The notes below the pieces were generated by a model that made no database searches, was not told the origin of the DNA, and saw only the letters and a program-made list of their open reading frames with translations. From Nigrospora sphaerica (lineage: Eukaryota > Ascomycota > Sordariomycetes > Amphisphaeriales > Apiosporaceae): DNA of 64,000 bases. A program made the position numbers and the translations under genes. Positions 20,345-31,484 of the stretch are shown here, piece by piece (the stretch's first letter is position 1; every line of letters starts with the position of its first letter). The stretch covers positions 744,001 to 808,000 of the forward strand of contig JAGVVL010000022.1 in NCBI GenBank assembly GCA_018287875.1, given 5' to 3'.

Positions 20345-22790
20345 GAGAGCTGGGCCGTTGACCCCCGTTCCTATACCCCTTTCTCGGGCTAACATTGCAG
20401 AATATTTCAGACTAGTGGTGCTGTGGCACGTATTGGTACGTTCCTTATTTGATGATCACGATTAACGTGACCCTGCGCCTTGTGGGACTCAGCAACCTAG
20501 ATTTTACGAGCCATCGACAGGGTCGCATAAACCAAACATTGTCAGGAGTGAAATATCAGTATTCGTGACATTGCTTTTCCTTCCATCGCAGAGCTTGATT
20601 GACTTTTCAAGTTGATAGATTCCCTTGTCTTGGTCGTACTCGCCCTTGCTTTGCTTTACTTAATCAGTGGTTCGTCCTTTGTATTACAAGGCCGGACCTA
20701 GAAAAAAGCGGTAGTGATTTGATTCCCTTGTCGCTGGACAGGTCTCAATGACAAGTCTTTCCAGAAGCCTGGTGTCTAGAGCTTAGCGTGGTAGAAACGA
20801 GCAACCTATTACGGGAAGAACAAATCCGCTCGACATGACCGGTTAATATGCTCCACTGTATGGGTCTAAGGTGGGAGTACTGGCCGTTGGTTAGAGTTGC
20901 ATACATGGGGCGCCTGGGATTACCTTGAATTGCCCTTGTTACAGGGGCCGCTCTGAAAACAACATGCCTTACCCAGTTTTCATTGGGCAAAGATCATCGG
21001 ATTGGCGCAGCAGCCGCCATGCATTCCAAAATCAGTGGACGCCCCTCATTCACCCTTTCATGTTCCGCGATCGCTTTCTAGGGAGCCATCAGACTATTGA
21101 TGGGCTCGATCAAACCATGTTCACTCGATTTAGGGATAGGCATGACCCAGAATGGGTCCATTTCAGCACGAACGAGGCTTGTATTCCTGTTGGAGCAATG
21201 AAAAGCCCATGGGACACAGAACACCGCACGAAATCACCCGGTAGCCAGTCAATACGGGCGCGTTGGGATAGCATTGCTTCATCCGGTGTAAGTGGTCGTA
21301 TCCCCTAAGCAAGCACTCAATGGGTTAGAGATACACACTCAAAGCCTGACGTTAAGGTGCTTACTAACAAAAACCTGGCGTTGAGCGTCCTAGATGAAAA
21401 TATACTTCATATGTCACATCGTTGGTATGCTTGATCTTGCTAACCATGATATAGGCCCCAGAATTTGGTCATCAAACAACAAGAGTGGGCTGCAGGTCTG
21501 ACGAAAGCCCTAGAGGAATCTATGGTGTTCCTCAAAGGGCCGGAGACATTGGATCCGACTTTATTGGGGTTGTAGTTAGTGGTCAGGAACTACCACAAAC
21601 TATCTTCATGACTCGTTCAAAGCGCAGGGGTGGCGGGGTCGCTATAGTGCGGATACAGTTTAGCTACGAAATTTCAATGGCCGCGTTCACGGGGTTAGAG
21701 GAGAGTTCAGAAGGAAGACAAACCGGTGTCGTACCTGACTTTACCTCTGATTGCATTGAATTGGAGCGTAAGGAAGAGCGATATTCGAAAGTCTGGAGGT
21801 TAGCGTCGTGAATTTGGTCTGTTGTTCTACGTTATGCGGTCTTTGCAACGCCGCTATATGGTTACCTGGGTCTGTGTTACGAGAAATGGAACATTGCAAA
21901 CGACACTCATGTTATATTGCCGTTTGCTATACACAAATTGCCCAGCATATGGGTTTCTTGTCGGCCTACACCGAATATAACAACATGTTAATGCATTAAA
22001 TAGGGCGGATGTAGCACGTCCAGGTGAAGCCCTTGAAGCCATGTCCGATGATGTTTGCTACCTTAAACGGGCAAAAAATCAACAGAATCAACAACATCCC
22101 ATCTGACCCTTAATCAGATCATTGCGGTCCCCTTGACAAGCTCTGTAGCACTCGCGGAACGGCAGATGCGTCACGTTGGTTTGAACAAGAATATCCGCGC
22201 GACTTGCGTTTAGCAGGGCCGTGCAGGCCACAGGAAGCCTCCATTCCACAACGCGCGGTTCGGTATGCTACCGGGCCACTCACTCACCGCTAAAGCCCAA
22301 TCTTGGCGACGATAAGTACGGCATCATGAACCAGGGAAACTTTGGGGCCAAGACGAAAGCACTCGCTGTTGGTGACAGCTGCATGACCAGTGCATCGGCC
22401 TCATGGTGCGCCTGCATCCCTAGCGCGTCTGTGCCTGCTTTTAACCGCGCTGGCTGCACAGACCGCATCGAAAACATCGCACCTGACCAGCTTTTTACTT
22501 GGTCAAGGCCATCGGACAGGTGCAACAGCTATCTTACATTCCAGTAACGGTGGGTGCACCCCTCCCCCCTTCCCCCTCCGCCTTCCACGATAGGCGCCTA
22601 GCACTCGCTTCACCTGGCGGCCGGACGACGCACCGCAATCATCCGGCGTCGCTGGTATCCTTGCACCGACCGCCTGGGGTAGTCATTGTCCGCCGGGGGT
22701 CCAAGGAACCAGACCGCTTGGCTTCGTCGCGACGGGTGCGGGGCAAGCAACGAGCCTGCTGTCCGTGGAAGGCGAAATCGGTTGTCCAAC
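20345..22790. other. Low-GC intergenic region, no gene recognised
   Basis: Scattered short frames (20925-21308, 21485-21811, 22221-22547) have no recognisable domain. A stretch near 21260-21330 weakly resembles 16420-16480, part of the extra segment of the segmental duplication. This suggests decayed repeat sequence. Confidence 0.4.
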
Positions 22791-22794
22791 TGAC

Positions 22795-23860
22795 GTGCGA
22801 GACGAACAGGGGTGGCACTGGAATGTTGTTCTCTCTGGCGCCCTGCCTGCTCACGTTGTCTCAGGAAAGGATCGACACGTGTTGGGGGCGATGGAACGCG
22901 CGTCATGCGTACCGACAGAATGGTTCGCGAACCGGAATGGTCCTCCTAGATAACGTGACCCCGCTCACAGATGTAGGACGTTGCATTGCGCATGCGACTA
23001 TTGGCAGCGTGACCCTCTCTTCGGGCGTCATAGGCCATCATAGAGCAGGCCATCATAGGGCAGGCAACAGACGCGGACGAACCAACCTCTTGGCGGCATT
23101 TGTTCGAGGCCACGATGAGCATGGTGCCGAGCCGCCCTATGCCCATGGGGATGGGATCGGCACAGCTAGCGGAGCCCCGAAGCACGCATGGTCACCCAAC
23201 GGCGCGCCTAACTGGGTCTAGACTCTAGCAGCCGGCTAGTATCCACCCCGGCGTGCGATTGTGCTGCCTACTAAGTTGTGGCGTAGCGGCAAGTGCATAG
23301 GAATGTTAGCGCTCCGGATATTGTGTTTATTTCTCTTGGGTAAGCGTGGGGCTCTTCGGCAAGCCCCTAGTCCGGACAAGTAGGCGAAGTCGCCCATAGC
23401 ACACCGGTATCTGCCCGTTTCGATCCGGCGCGGAGGAGGGCCGACAGTTAAGCGTGGGTCGCGGCTACCAATCGTTACGTCCCGTGGACGTCCGCTACGA
23501 ATTACCTCTTAGGGCTCCGAACATGCTTATGATGAGCTAGCCGAGCCTCGGTGAGGGCGAAAAGCGGACGGCAGTTTGTTAGTGGGACGAAGGACCAATA
23601 AGAGGAGGGAGCGCGTCCCGACAGTTTGGCTCCCGAACCGAAGGACAAGGGATAAAACAGGGTTCAAAACCAGCTTGACAGACAGTCAGGCTAGTAGCCG
23701 AAACAGGCTATGGCCGCCCGCCAAGCTCTGCGGGACCTAAGTAGGCATGGTTGCATCCGCTTTGCCGACAGCGCTTATTAGCGGTAGAATATGCAGGTTT
23801 TGCCAGTAAGGATTTCTACTGCCAGGATGACCGAACCAAGAAGCGCCTGCAGTGCGCGCC
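22795..23860 (+). repeat. Segmental direct duplication, copy 2
   Basis: Second copy of 15765-17262, about 6.5 kb away. Matching landmarks include CGTACCGACAGAATGGTTCG (22908), GGACGTTGCATTGCGCATGC (22977) and GGACGAAGGACCAATAAGAG (23584). It lacks the ~350-bp segment and the ~36-bp insertion of copy 1 and has a small local tandem (GGCCATCAT twice at ~23032-23057). Differences are overwhelmingly transitions. Confidence 0.75.
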
Positions 23861-24340
23861 TAGGACTAGTTGCGGCCAAGCGGCGGCTGTGCTAACCGCC
23901 GTCCCGTGGATTTCCACTGGCGAGCTAGCGTAGAGGGGGGCGCAGCCCCGCAGCCGTTGGAACGCGCCAAAGCAGTAGCCCCGCCGTCGCAGGGCCAGGC
24001 CATGTCGGTCGGCTCTTCCTCTCTGACGAGGGGCACCGAACGATGGTGCCAAAGACTAATGTGGTTGCCTCGCTTAGCAAGGAAGAGGCTGCTAGCTCAC
24101 CACGACGAGCATCGGCACGAACGTAACATGGTACTACAGTGGGTCATCAGCAGAGCTGGGCGACGGTGGATACGGCGGTGCGGTGTACGGATTCGGTGTG
24201 CCGGCAGGATAGGACGAGAAGGCCGGCCACATCATTACTGGGTAAAACGAGTGCAGATGAATTCGAAGAGCAGAGTGAGGAAGACCAAACGGGTAGTGTC
24301 GGCGGGAATTGACCAAAACAGTCACAGTAAGTGTAAAAAG
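23861..24340. other. Intergenic, no gene recognised
   Basis: Short frames on both strands with no domains. This leads into the purine-rich tract. Confidence 0.4.
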
Positions 24341-24650
24341 GGTGGAAGAACAAGGGGGGAGAGGAGAAGGGGCGAGGGAAGGGGACAGGGAGGGAGATCA
24401 ATGGACTAAGAAGAGATAGAACGAGAGGGAGGGGGAAGGGGAGAGGGAAGGGGCGAGCGAAGGGGCCAGGAAGAGATAGAACGAGAGGGAGGGAGAGGGA
24501 CAGAATGCGAGGGAGGAACAGAAGGGAGGAACAGAGTAAGAGAGAGGGGGGGGGCAGGGGACCCGGAAGAGACAGACCGAGAGGGAGAGGGACAGAACGA
24601 GGAGGCAGGGGGCCAGGAAGAGACAGAAGCAGAGGCAGAGCAATAGCGGC
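24341..24650 (+). repeat. Purine-rich low-complexity tract
   Basis: About 300 bp of almost pure A/G on the plus strand, with imperfect repeats of GGAAGAGATAGAACGAGAGG at about 24409, 24469 and 24569. The minus-strand frame across it (24398-24856) encodes only simple Ser/Pro/Leu repeats and is not a gene. Confidence 0.8.
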
Positions 24651-24990
24651 CGACGGGACGTGACCATGTCCAGCAGACTAAAGCTGAAACGTAGCTTCCA
24701 GCCCAGCCCGAATTCGACCTGGGCCCCAGGCGTCGAATAGATGCCAGGAGCCGAACAGGTGCGAGGAGCCGAAAAAGCGGCAGGGCCACAAGGCGAGCAA
24801 AACCCAAGGGGGCGAGGAGCGCCAATCGATCCCACCATATGCATTCCGCCGATCAACCCGCCCTTCCGGCGTAGCTAGGTCGGAACCGGCTATGGAAGAC
24901 TTCGCGGGCGCCATAGACGAGGTTGGGGACCCGTCGGTGGCCAGGGTCTTGGCGGGCGCCGGAAGTACGGCGACACTAGCGCGCGATGGC

Positions 24991-24997
24991 TATATAA
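24991..24997 (+). promoter_or_regulatory. TATA-like box facing the tandem-repeat region
   Basis: TATATAAGGGGG lies in a GC-rich setting on the plus strand, with no convincing coding frame downstream but ~1.8 kb of tandem repeats. It could drive a non-coding transcript, or be chance. Confidence 0.25.
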
Positions 24998-25089
24998 GGG
25001 GGGCCGCCGTCTCCGTAGAGAACGAGATTTCCTTCCCTCCTCGTGCTTCCGTCAGGTTCGCCCGTCCAAGTGGACGTATGTTGCCATTC

Positions 25090-25620
25090 AGAGTTTACTT
25101 TGGTCCTTGTGGCAGCTGGCCCATGATTTGTCCGGTGTTCAACATCGGGTGGTAGGCCAACAACCATGGGGTGTTCGCACCCCACGGGAGGCCAACGATC
25201 CGCGTCCGGGCGGTAGGCTGACAGCCATGTAGACGCTTTTGAACCCTGGCGGCTGGCCAACGATCCATACGGTGACTCGCTCCCGATGGTAGGCGCAATA
25301 ACCATGCAGTTTGCACACTGCATGGGGGCTGACGACCCACGTCCGGGCGGTAGGCCAACGGCTGCCTTAGCGGGCAGCCAGCCAACGATCCATCCGGTGA
25401 TTCGCTCCCGGTGGTAGGCGCAATCACCATGGGGTGTTCGCACCCCACGGGAGGCCAGTGATCCGCCCCGAGACCTCGTCCCAGGTGGTAGGTCGACAGC
25501 CATGTAGGCGCTCTGTACCCTAGTGGCTGGCTAACGATCCATCCGGTGATTCGCTCCCGGTGGTGGGCGTAATAACCATGCAGCGGGTACGCCCCATGGG
25601 TGGCGGGCGAGGTCGGACTC
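25090..25620 (+). repeat. Degenerate tandem repeat array with palindromic units
   Basis: Units of roughly 60 bp share GGCCAACGATCC(A/G)(T/C)(A/C)CGG, TCGCTCCCGGTGGTAGGC and an ACCATG hexamer. Several units contain short palindromes, for example GGGGTGTTCGCACCCC at 25168 and 25432. Six or more diverged units can be seen. Confidence 0.7.
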
Positions 25621-25804
25621 TACAGCCTCCGTGGCGCCGGCTGGAAATCTTCCTACCTCCCTCGAGGTAGGGAGAGCCGATGTAGAGACGCATTCGGCGC
25701 ACACGTGCCGCGAGGCGCAACAACTAAGCGGGGGCCACGCGCTTCCATGGAGGGCCCACGCGCCACACAGTCGATACGCTCCTGGTGGTCGGCCTGGGTC
25801 GCAG

Positions 25805-26020
25805 TCGAGACTCTCCTGCGTTTGCGAGGGTGCCCCTACAGTCGAGAATCTCCTGTAGGCAGGTTCGCCTCCCGGCACGACGAGTTCTGCCGCGTACTCC
25901 ATACGAGCTTTTCCCGACGGACCGCAGTCGATCGATCCTCTCCTGCGTTTTTAAGGGTGCCCCTACAGTCGAGGTTCTCCTGTAGGCAGGTTCGCCGCCC
26001 GGCACGACAGGCTCTGTCGG
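25805..26020 (+). repeat. ~135-bp tandem duplication
   Basis: The block TCTCCTGCGTTT, then GGGTGCCCCTACAGTCGAG, then TCTCCTGTAGGCAGGTTCGCC, occurs twice (starts at about 25812 and 25947), followed in both by CCGGCACGAC. Confidence 0.75.
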
Positions 26021-26189
26021 CCGGTTGTCTTCCTACCGATGTGCCCATTCCTGTCGCACGCTTAGTTCCCACCCTGGTGTGGCCTGTGCCTTCTCACGGC
26101 GGATGTCGTCCTGGTTGGAGCGCTTTGTTCCCTCTGCTGCGCGTCTCCGGCGAGGCGCATTCCCTCCAAGACCGTCGAGCTCTCCTTTC

Positions 26190-26620
26190 CGATGACGGTT
26201 GAGACTCCTGTCTATGACAGTCGAGCATCTCATGCCCGAAAGCTATGTGTCTCCTGTTCCATGGCGGTTGAGAAGCCTGTCCGTGACAGCTAAGCATCTC
26301 TTGCCACGACAGTCGAGCATCTCGTCCATGACAATCGAGATCTCCTGTCCCACGACAGTCGAGGTCTCCTGTCCCAGGACTGTCGAGCATCTCTTGTGTA
26401 CGACATCCGAGCGTCTCCTGTCCCACGGAAATCGAGCATCTCCTGTCCATAACGGCCAAGCATCTCTTACCATGACAGTCGAGCCCCTCCTACCCTACGG
26501 CAGTTGAGACTCCTGTGCATGATGGCCAAGCATCTCTTGCCATGAAAGTCGAGCTCTCCCGTCCGATGAAGATCGAGACTCCTGTCCCACGACGGTCGAG
26601 CACCTCCTGTCCGGCGTCTT
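26190..26620 (+). repeat. Minisatellite of ~24-30 bp units
   Basis: Roughly 15 imperfect units are built around ACAGTCGAGCATCTC plus TCCTGTCC. Unit length varies, so frames on both strands stay open by chance and give repetitive pseudo-proteins. I do not call these genes. Confidence 0.8.
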
Positions 26621-26823
26621 TATGTCGTTTACTCGGAAGTCTTCTTTTACCTTCCCTCAGTTGAGAGCCGAGCATCTCCTGTCCGAGGCCCTCATGCAGC
26701 ATAGCCAGAAGGCTGTGCCCCTCGACGCAGTGGAGTCGCTCCTGCCCCGCAGGTTTGATGCCAGTTTGGGAGCCTGCAATATACTTGACATGATGCCACT
26801 GCTCATACCATAACGCCCATCTT

Positions 26824-26896
26824 TATGCCGTGTAGCATCCCTCGTGCCGTGTAGCATCCCTCGTGCCGTGTAGCATCCCTCGTCCCGTGTAGCTTC
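26824..26896 (+). repeat. 19-bp tandem repeat, about four units
   Basis: CCGTGTAGCATCCCTCGTG is repeated nearly perfectly, with the last unit diverged to GTGTAGCTTCC. Confidence 0.85.
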
Positions 26897-26967
26897 CACC
26901 TTGTGCCTGTAGCCGCCATGTGTTTTGGGCTAGGTGGTCGCAACTGCTCACAGTGTCCTGCGTGTTT

Positions 26968-27022
26968 GTATGTCTATATGTCTGTATGTCTATATGTCTG
27001 TATCTCTATATGTCTGCATGTC
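26968..27022 (+). repeat. TATGTCTG-type microsatellite
   Basis: Alternating TATGTCTG/TATGTCTA octamers run for about 55 bp. Confidence 0.85.
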
Positions 27023-27779
27023 CATAGTCGTGCTCGCCTCGTCGTTATGCTACGTCTTCACGTCGCTGGTCAACTCCCTGACCTCCATTCCCGTTTCCTT
27101 GCGTTGCCTCACCGGATGGACGGTTGCCGTCCTAGAGGCCTTGTGGTACATAGTAGCCCTTAGAACCTCTTGCGGCGCGGGACCTGCCTGTACCGCTGCA
27201 TGTGCTGCTTTATATGCCGCTGTTTGTCTCTGTCGACGGCCTTCTCTTTGCCAGCCTGCATATACCGACCTCTCTCTACGTGTATGCGCCCGTTGGGGCC
27301 CGGCGCGCTTCCACCAGCCGGGGGCCATTGTGGGCGGGGCATCGCGTCTAAGAGTCTGTGCCCAGCGGGGTTTGCTGCTCGCGTCTGCTTGTGGGCCGCG
27401 CCGTGTCCGACGTCCGCTCCTGATCCTGTCCCACGTATGGCTCTCCCGGTTGGGCTGTGGCCGTTCTGTGTCGGGTCTATTCTAATGATGCTCGTTGGCT
27501 GTTTTGTGCTATGTCTTGTACTGTTAGGACAGCGGCAGATGTGACCTGGGCAACTTCCTGCTTCCTCTGGTTCCTGCTCCGTCCACTTCCCGCATTTGGC
27601 TGATTGCTGCTGCTTCTAGGGCCGTGGCCGTTCCGGATCGGGCCTCTTTTGACGCGTGCTTATCAGCTCTCTTTGGCTGTGGTGGGTGCCCTTAGGACAG
27701 CGGCGGATAGGGTCTGGTGCTACTTCTGACGCGGCTTCATTTCTTACGAGCGCCGACCGGATCGAGCGTACTCCACTCT

Positions 27780-28280
27780 TCCTACTCGTCCACTTCCTGC
27801 TTCCGCATCTTCGTCTGGTTTTGCTTCGTCTGGTTCTGCTTTGCCTGGTTCATGCTTCGGCGGGTTCTGCTTCGTCTGGTTACTGCTTCGTCTGGTTACT
27901 GCTTCGTCTAGTTACTGCTTCCTGCCCAGTCCGCTTCCTGCTTCGATTAGTTCCAGTTCCTACTTCGTCTGCTTTTGCTTCGTCTGCTTCTGCTTCCTGC
28001 TTCCTGCTCACATGCTAATGTACACCACGCCGCGTCTGACCCTAGCTCCCGACCGGATCTGCCGTACTCGGCTCTTCCTATCCCACCCATTTCCTTCTTC
28101 CTCTGCTTCCTGCTTCGGCTGCTTTCTGCTTCATTTATTTTCTGCTTCATCGGATTTCTACTTCCTACTTCGACTGATTTCCGCTTCCTCTAGTTCCTGC
28201 TTTTTGCTTCGGATGCTTTCCGCTTCCTCTAATTCCTGCTTCCGCTTCCTTCTTCGTCCGCTCCTGCTTTACCTTAGATC
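27780..28280 (+). repeat. Pyrimidine-rich tandem repeats (TGCTTCGTCTGGTT type)
   Basis: About 15-bp units of TGCTTCGTCTGGTTC and TTCTGCTTC variants continue for 500 bp. The open frames through it encode Phe/Ser/Leu/Cys simple repeats and are not considered genes. Confidence 0.75.
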
Positions 28281-28619
28281 CTCCTGTATATGCCAGTATC
28301 AGCTTTCAGTCCTGGGCGCAAAACGTACCATCTCGCGCCTACCGTCTGTGTCGGCTCCTGCTCGGTGGTCGTTTTGAAGGGCTTAGTTGCCGCGACGGCT
28401 TCTTTTCTGCTTCGTCTGTTTTGTCCCTCGTGCCTCACTCCAGTGTCGGCACCGCACCAGCTCCCGGTCGCTCGCGCCCAAAAGACCCTTTCGTCCGGCA
28501 TGCGATGGGCGAGATTTAAGCCCGAACTAGCTGGACGCCCGTCCTGTCTGAACTTGCTGTTTCATACGATGCTGGTTTCCGGCGAAGCCTCTAGCTGTCG
28601 CAGCTTCTACCCGTGGCAA

Positions 28620-28790
28620 CATTCACCCGTCACGTCTTCTTTCAGTAGTAGCTTTTCCAGTAGTAGATTCTGTCCTTCTCAGCTTCTGTCTGTAGTAGCT
28701 TCTGTCCTTCGCAGCGTCTTCCAGTAGTAACTTCTGTCCTCCTTAGCTTCTGTCCGTGGCAACATCCACTCCGCCGTAGTTCTGTCCTGC
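28620..28790 (+). repeat. Short tandem repeats (AGTAGTAGCTTCTGTCCTT type)
   Basis: Imperfect 20-30-bp units of CAGTAGTAGCTT and TTCTGTCCTTC. This is the last array of the 24.3-28.8 kb repeat mosaic. Confidence 0.7.
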
Positions 28791-29091
28791 CATTCTCAGC
28801 TCCTTCTTGCCGCTCTATGGTGCCCCACCTGCTACTCCTATTGTCGGTGCGATGTGCCTGTTCGATCGTGGGCAGCGTAACACACCCGAGAAGCAATTGT
28901 TCAGGAAGGACCTACGGAACATCCTTCCTAGCCTGGTCTATACCCAGTTCCATAGAATGAGCGTATGTACTGAATCGGTTCCTATATCAAGCATAGAGTA
29001 GACACCCGTCAGGCCGCGGTTTGTCACCCTAGGAGGACTTCCAGGTCATATTTCTGTTTCGTCTCTGTCCGATCTCCTTTCCACAGGCAAT

Positions 29092-29862
29092 ATGAGCTCC
29101 CAGAAGTACAATGGCCAACGACAGGGCCTTCGGCGGCACGCTCGTAGGTCAGCCGGCTACAGCGCTAACGGTATGGCTCTCCCGACCGCTGCGTCTGTAC
29201 CCGTGCCCGCCGCGTCTCGTCCCGTGCCAGCGCCCCCTTCCCAGCCTCACCTGTCTTTGCCGGCCGTCACTGGCCTGTACGATGGCGAACAGGAGGGGTT
29301 CGAGGACGGGTTCGAGGACGGGTTCGAGGACGGGTTCGGGGACGACCCCTTCGGCCCGTCGCCCATGTACCAGCCTTCCCTCCTCTGGGCCCCACGCGGA
29401 GGTTGTGCTGATGGAGATGCAGATCACCCCACGGCGCCACCGATGTGTCCCGACAACTCGATACGGTCCTTCACGAGCTCCGCGAACTGTCGCATCGGTT
29501 CGGTACCCAAGAAGCCGGACTGGACCGTTGCGACCAGGCGTAAGTCGATCGGGACTCGTTGACCGCACCTGCTAAGCATCGTTGGCGGCTCTCGCAGGAT
29601 TCAGAATTTGTAGGTTGCCCGAATCCTAGGAGGGGCCAAGCTGACCGTCCTGTGTCCCATAGCACGCAAAAGATAGAGCGCATGTAAGTTCTGGATGGCC
29701 CCTGTCATCGTCCATTCTTTCTCATGTAGTGTGACCAGGTTGCAACAGCAGATGCAGCGGCTCATGGGCTGGTTAGCGCAGGTTAAGGTGGTATTCGAGC
29801 GGGGGGTAGCACCACGGGGCGAAGAGGATGTCCAGGACGACAGTTTGTGGGCTCAGCCGTAG
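29092..29862 (+). CDS. Probable spliced gene for a coiled-coil protein with FEDG repeats (frame partly broken)
   Basis: ATG 29092 opens a Pro/Ser-rich N-terminus, then four tandem 12-bp units encoding GFED/GFGD at about 29298-29345, then PMYQPSLLWAP. Later segments read as coiled coil (TVLHELRELSHRFGTQE) and end at 29862 after a final exon (RLQQQMQRLMGWLAQVKVVF). Introns are suggested at GTAAGT 29549 to CAG ~29600 and GTAAGT ~29684 to TAG ~29731. Between about 29390 and 29450 the good frames do not join, so there is an unseen small intron, an indel, or the gene is decaying. The family is not recognised. Confidence 0.4.
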
Positions 29863-30609
29863 GCCTTAGTAACTCCATCTTAGAACCCCACATAGGGGCC
29901 ACCTCGGGTTCGGCGACGATGGTATACTGGCAAAAAGAGGGCCAAAATGGAGCGGAGGCCGCCCAGCACGTGGGCCATCGTTGTGTTGCTGCAATCGCCA
30001 TCGAGATCTTGCCGAGATAGAAATGAATGTTGGAAGGATACGGCGACTTTGTTCGTGTCGGACTATGTACTATACTACTGACAAGCCGTAACTCTGTGGC
30101 TGTTAGGGCGATAACTATGAACGAACGTCCCACTAGGCGACCGATCTCTCGACATCGGTCGTGTGGACGATCTAGCCCACGGCCGCACTGACCGTTCGAT
30201 GACTGGGCCATCAGCCCGACGGTAGGGCGCGATGGAAGAATGTGGGCTTCGTGCACCATCGTCGGCACGAGACCCGTCGGCCACGAGCTTGCAATCCGTG
30301 GCATGACGTGGTACCCATTCATGAGCCCGCGAGGCTCCCAAAAGAACAAGGCGTTGCATAGTCATACCTCCTACTTAGAGATGGCCCTTTAGCGAAGTTG
30401 AATTTTTCCTAAGCCTGTTCTCAGCTCGTCGAACAAGCTTAGAATCTTCGCCACCTGCTCTCGCTGCATCCTAACCCGGGGCCTCCTACCATTTGCAAAC
30501 GCCTGCATAGGCCTACACGCCAGCCCCGCCTCCCCTCTCCGTAGGTCTACCCCTGCAGCCGGCGGTCTCAAGCAACCGAATCCATCCACGGCCACGCGCT
30601 GCCGCTTAA
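29863..30609. other. Intergenic with weak minus-strand frames
   Basis: Minus frames at 29783-30349 and 30389-30670 lack domains, and the second overlaps the start of the plus-strand gene at 30610. No repeats are seen. Confidence 0.35.
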
Positions 30610-31484
30610 ATGTTTCAGGGTAGGCGGAAGCTAGGTCTACTGAAATGGAAGAGAAACTTAAATCTATCATGGGAAGTTCTTCGATTCCTCAACACTGTAC
30701 GTCCTGTTCTCGCGTGCCCGTGTTTTAAGCCTAGCCCGAGATTCTAGTTGGAGAAGAAGTCACCCAAGCTTGAGCGGGTCTATGAGCTACCCCGCAGCAG
30801 GTTCTCTTGGGCTCTGCTAGAACCCAGGCTCCACCCTCAGAAAGTTAAAGGCAGGCCCGTAAGCTTTCATAGCGCGCTGTCGTTGTTTGACAACTGGAGT
30901 ACTGAATCTACTGTACCCACGGCAACCGGCTTGTTCGCGTCCCAACCCATCGACACGCTGGAAGATCTCCTTGTCGACATGTCAACGTATCCAGTACCTC
31001 CCAATATAGACCAGTGCATGTGGCCTCGTGCGCTGGCCTACGCACGCCGAGGAGTTCGGGCGCTGGTGGAAAGCACCCGGGCGTTTCACGGTCTGGATCC
31101 CACCAAGCGCTTCATCGTGACGAACCACTTCACCACGGCCCATGCGTGAGTACCCCCACCACCATTACTCCCTCTTATTACTGCTTCGGGTGAGGTTACG
31201 ATGCTAACTCAGGCTTGTCGCAGTCATTGGGGCAACCTACTCTTCTTGCGGCCTGCTGGCACCATCCAATTCTTTGCCAAATGCTGGACAAGAACACTCT
31301 GGCCAAGCTCTTTACGCGCACTATCAACTTTTTCCACTTTATCGCTACGCGTTCGAGCGCACTCAACACGGAACTTGATATGCTGATCAGGGTACGTAAA
31401 ATGCTGGAGCTTGGCGAGGCTGATCCCTTTGAGCTCTTGAACCCAGCCCGCTTTATCCGCTACTGCTTATTTCCCGTCACGTGA
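30610..31484 (+). CDS. Remnant resembling the C-terminal half of a fungal Zn2Cys6-type transcription factor
   Basis: Exon 1 (30610-30696) and exon 2 (30748-31145) join in phase across a 51-nt intron with donor GTACGT, giving a continuous helical protein (WEVLRFLNT, then LEKKSPKLERVYELPRS). A second intron, GTGAGT at 31146 with branch GCTAAC at 31203, follows. The next exon, 31213-31484, is best in a frame that is off by one nucleotide from what splicing provides. Its segment LAKLFTRTINFFHFIATRSS resembles the late region of fungal-specific transcription factors ('lFdrTi.fL...a..s.aL'). No zinc cluster is encoded. It is probably a truncated or slightly frameshifted regulator gene. Confidence 0.4.

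Noticed and set aside
24398..24856. Minus-strand frame across the purine tract
   Set aside because: Pure low-complexity Ser/Pro/Leu/Phe repeats; composition follows the DNA tract.
26094..26507. Opposed open frames in the minisatellite
   Set aside because: Both strands are open owing to the repeat unit; no start context or domain.
27656..28377. Overlapping Phe/Ser/Leu/Cys-rich plus-strand frames
   Set aside because: They track the TGCTTCGTCTGGTT-type DNA repeats in several frames at once.
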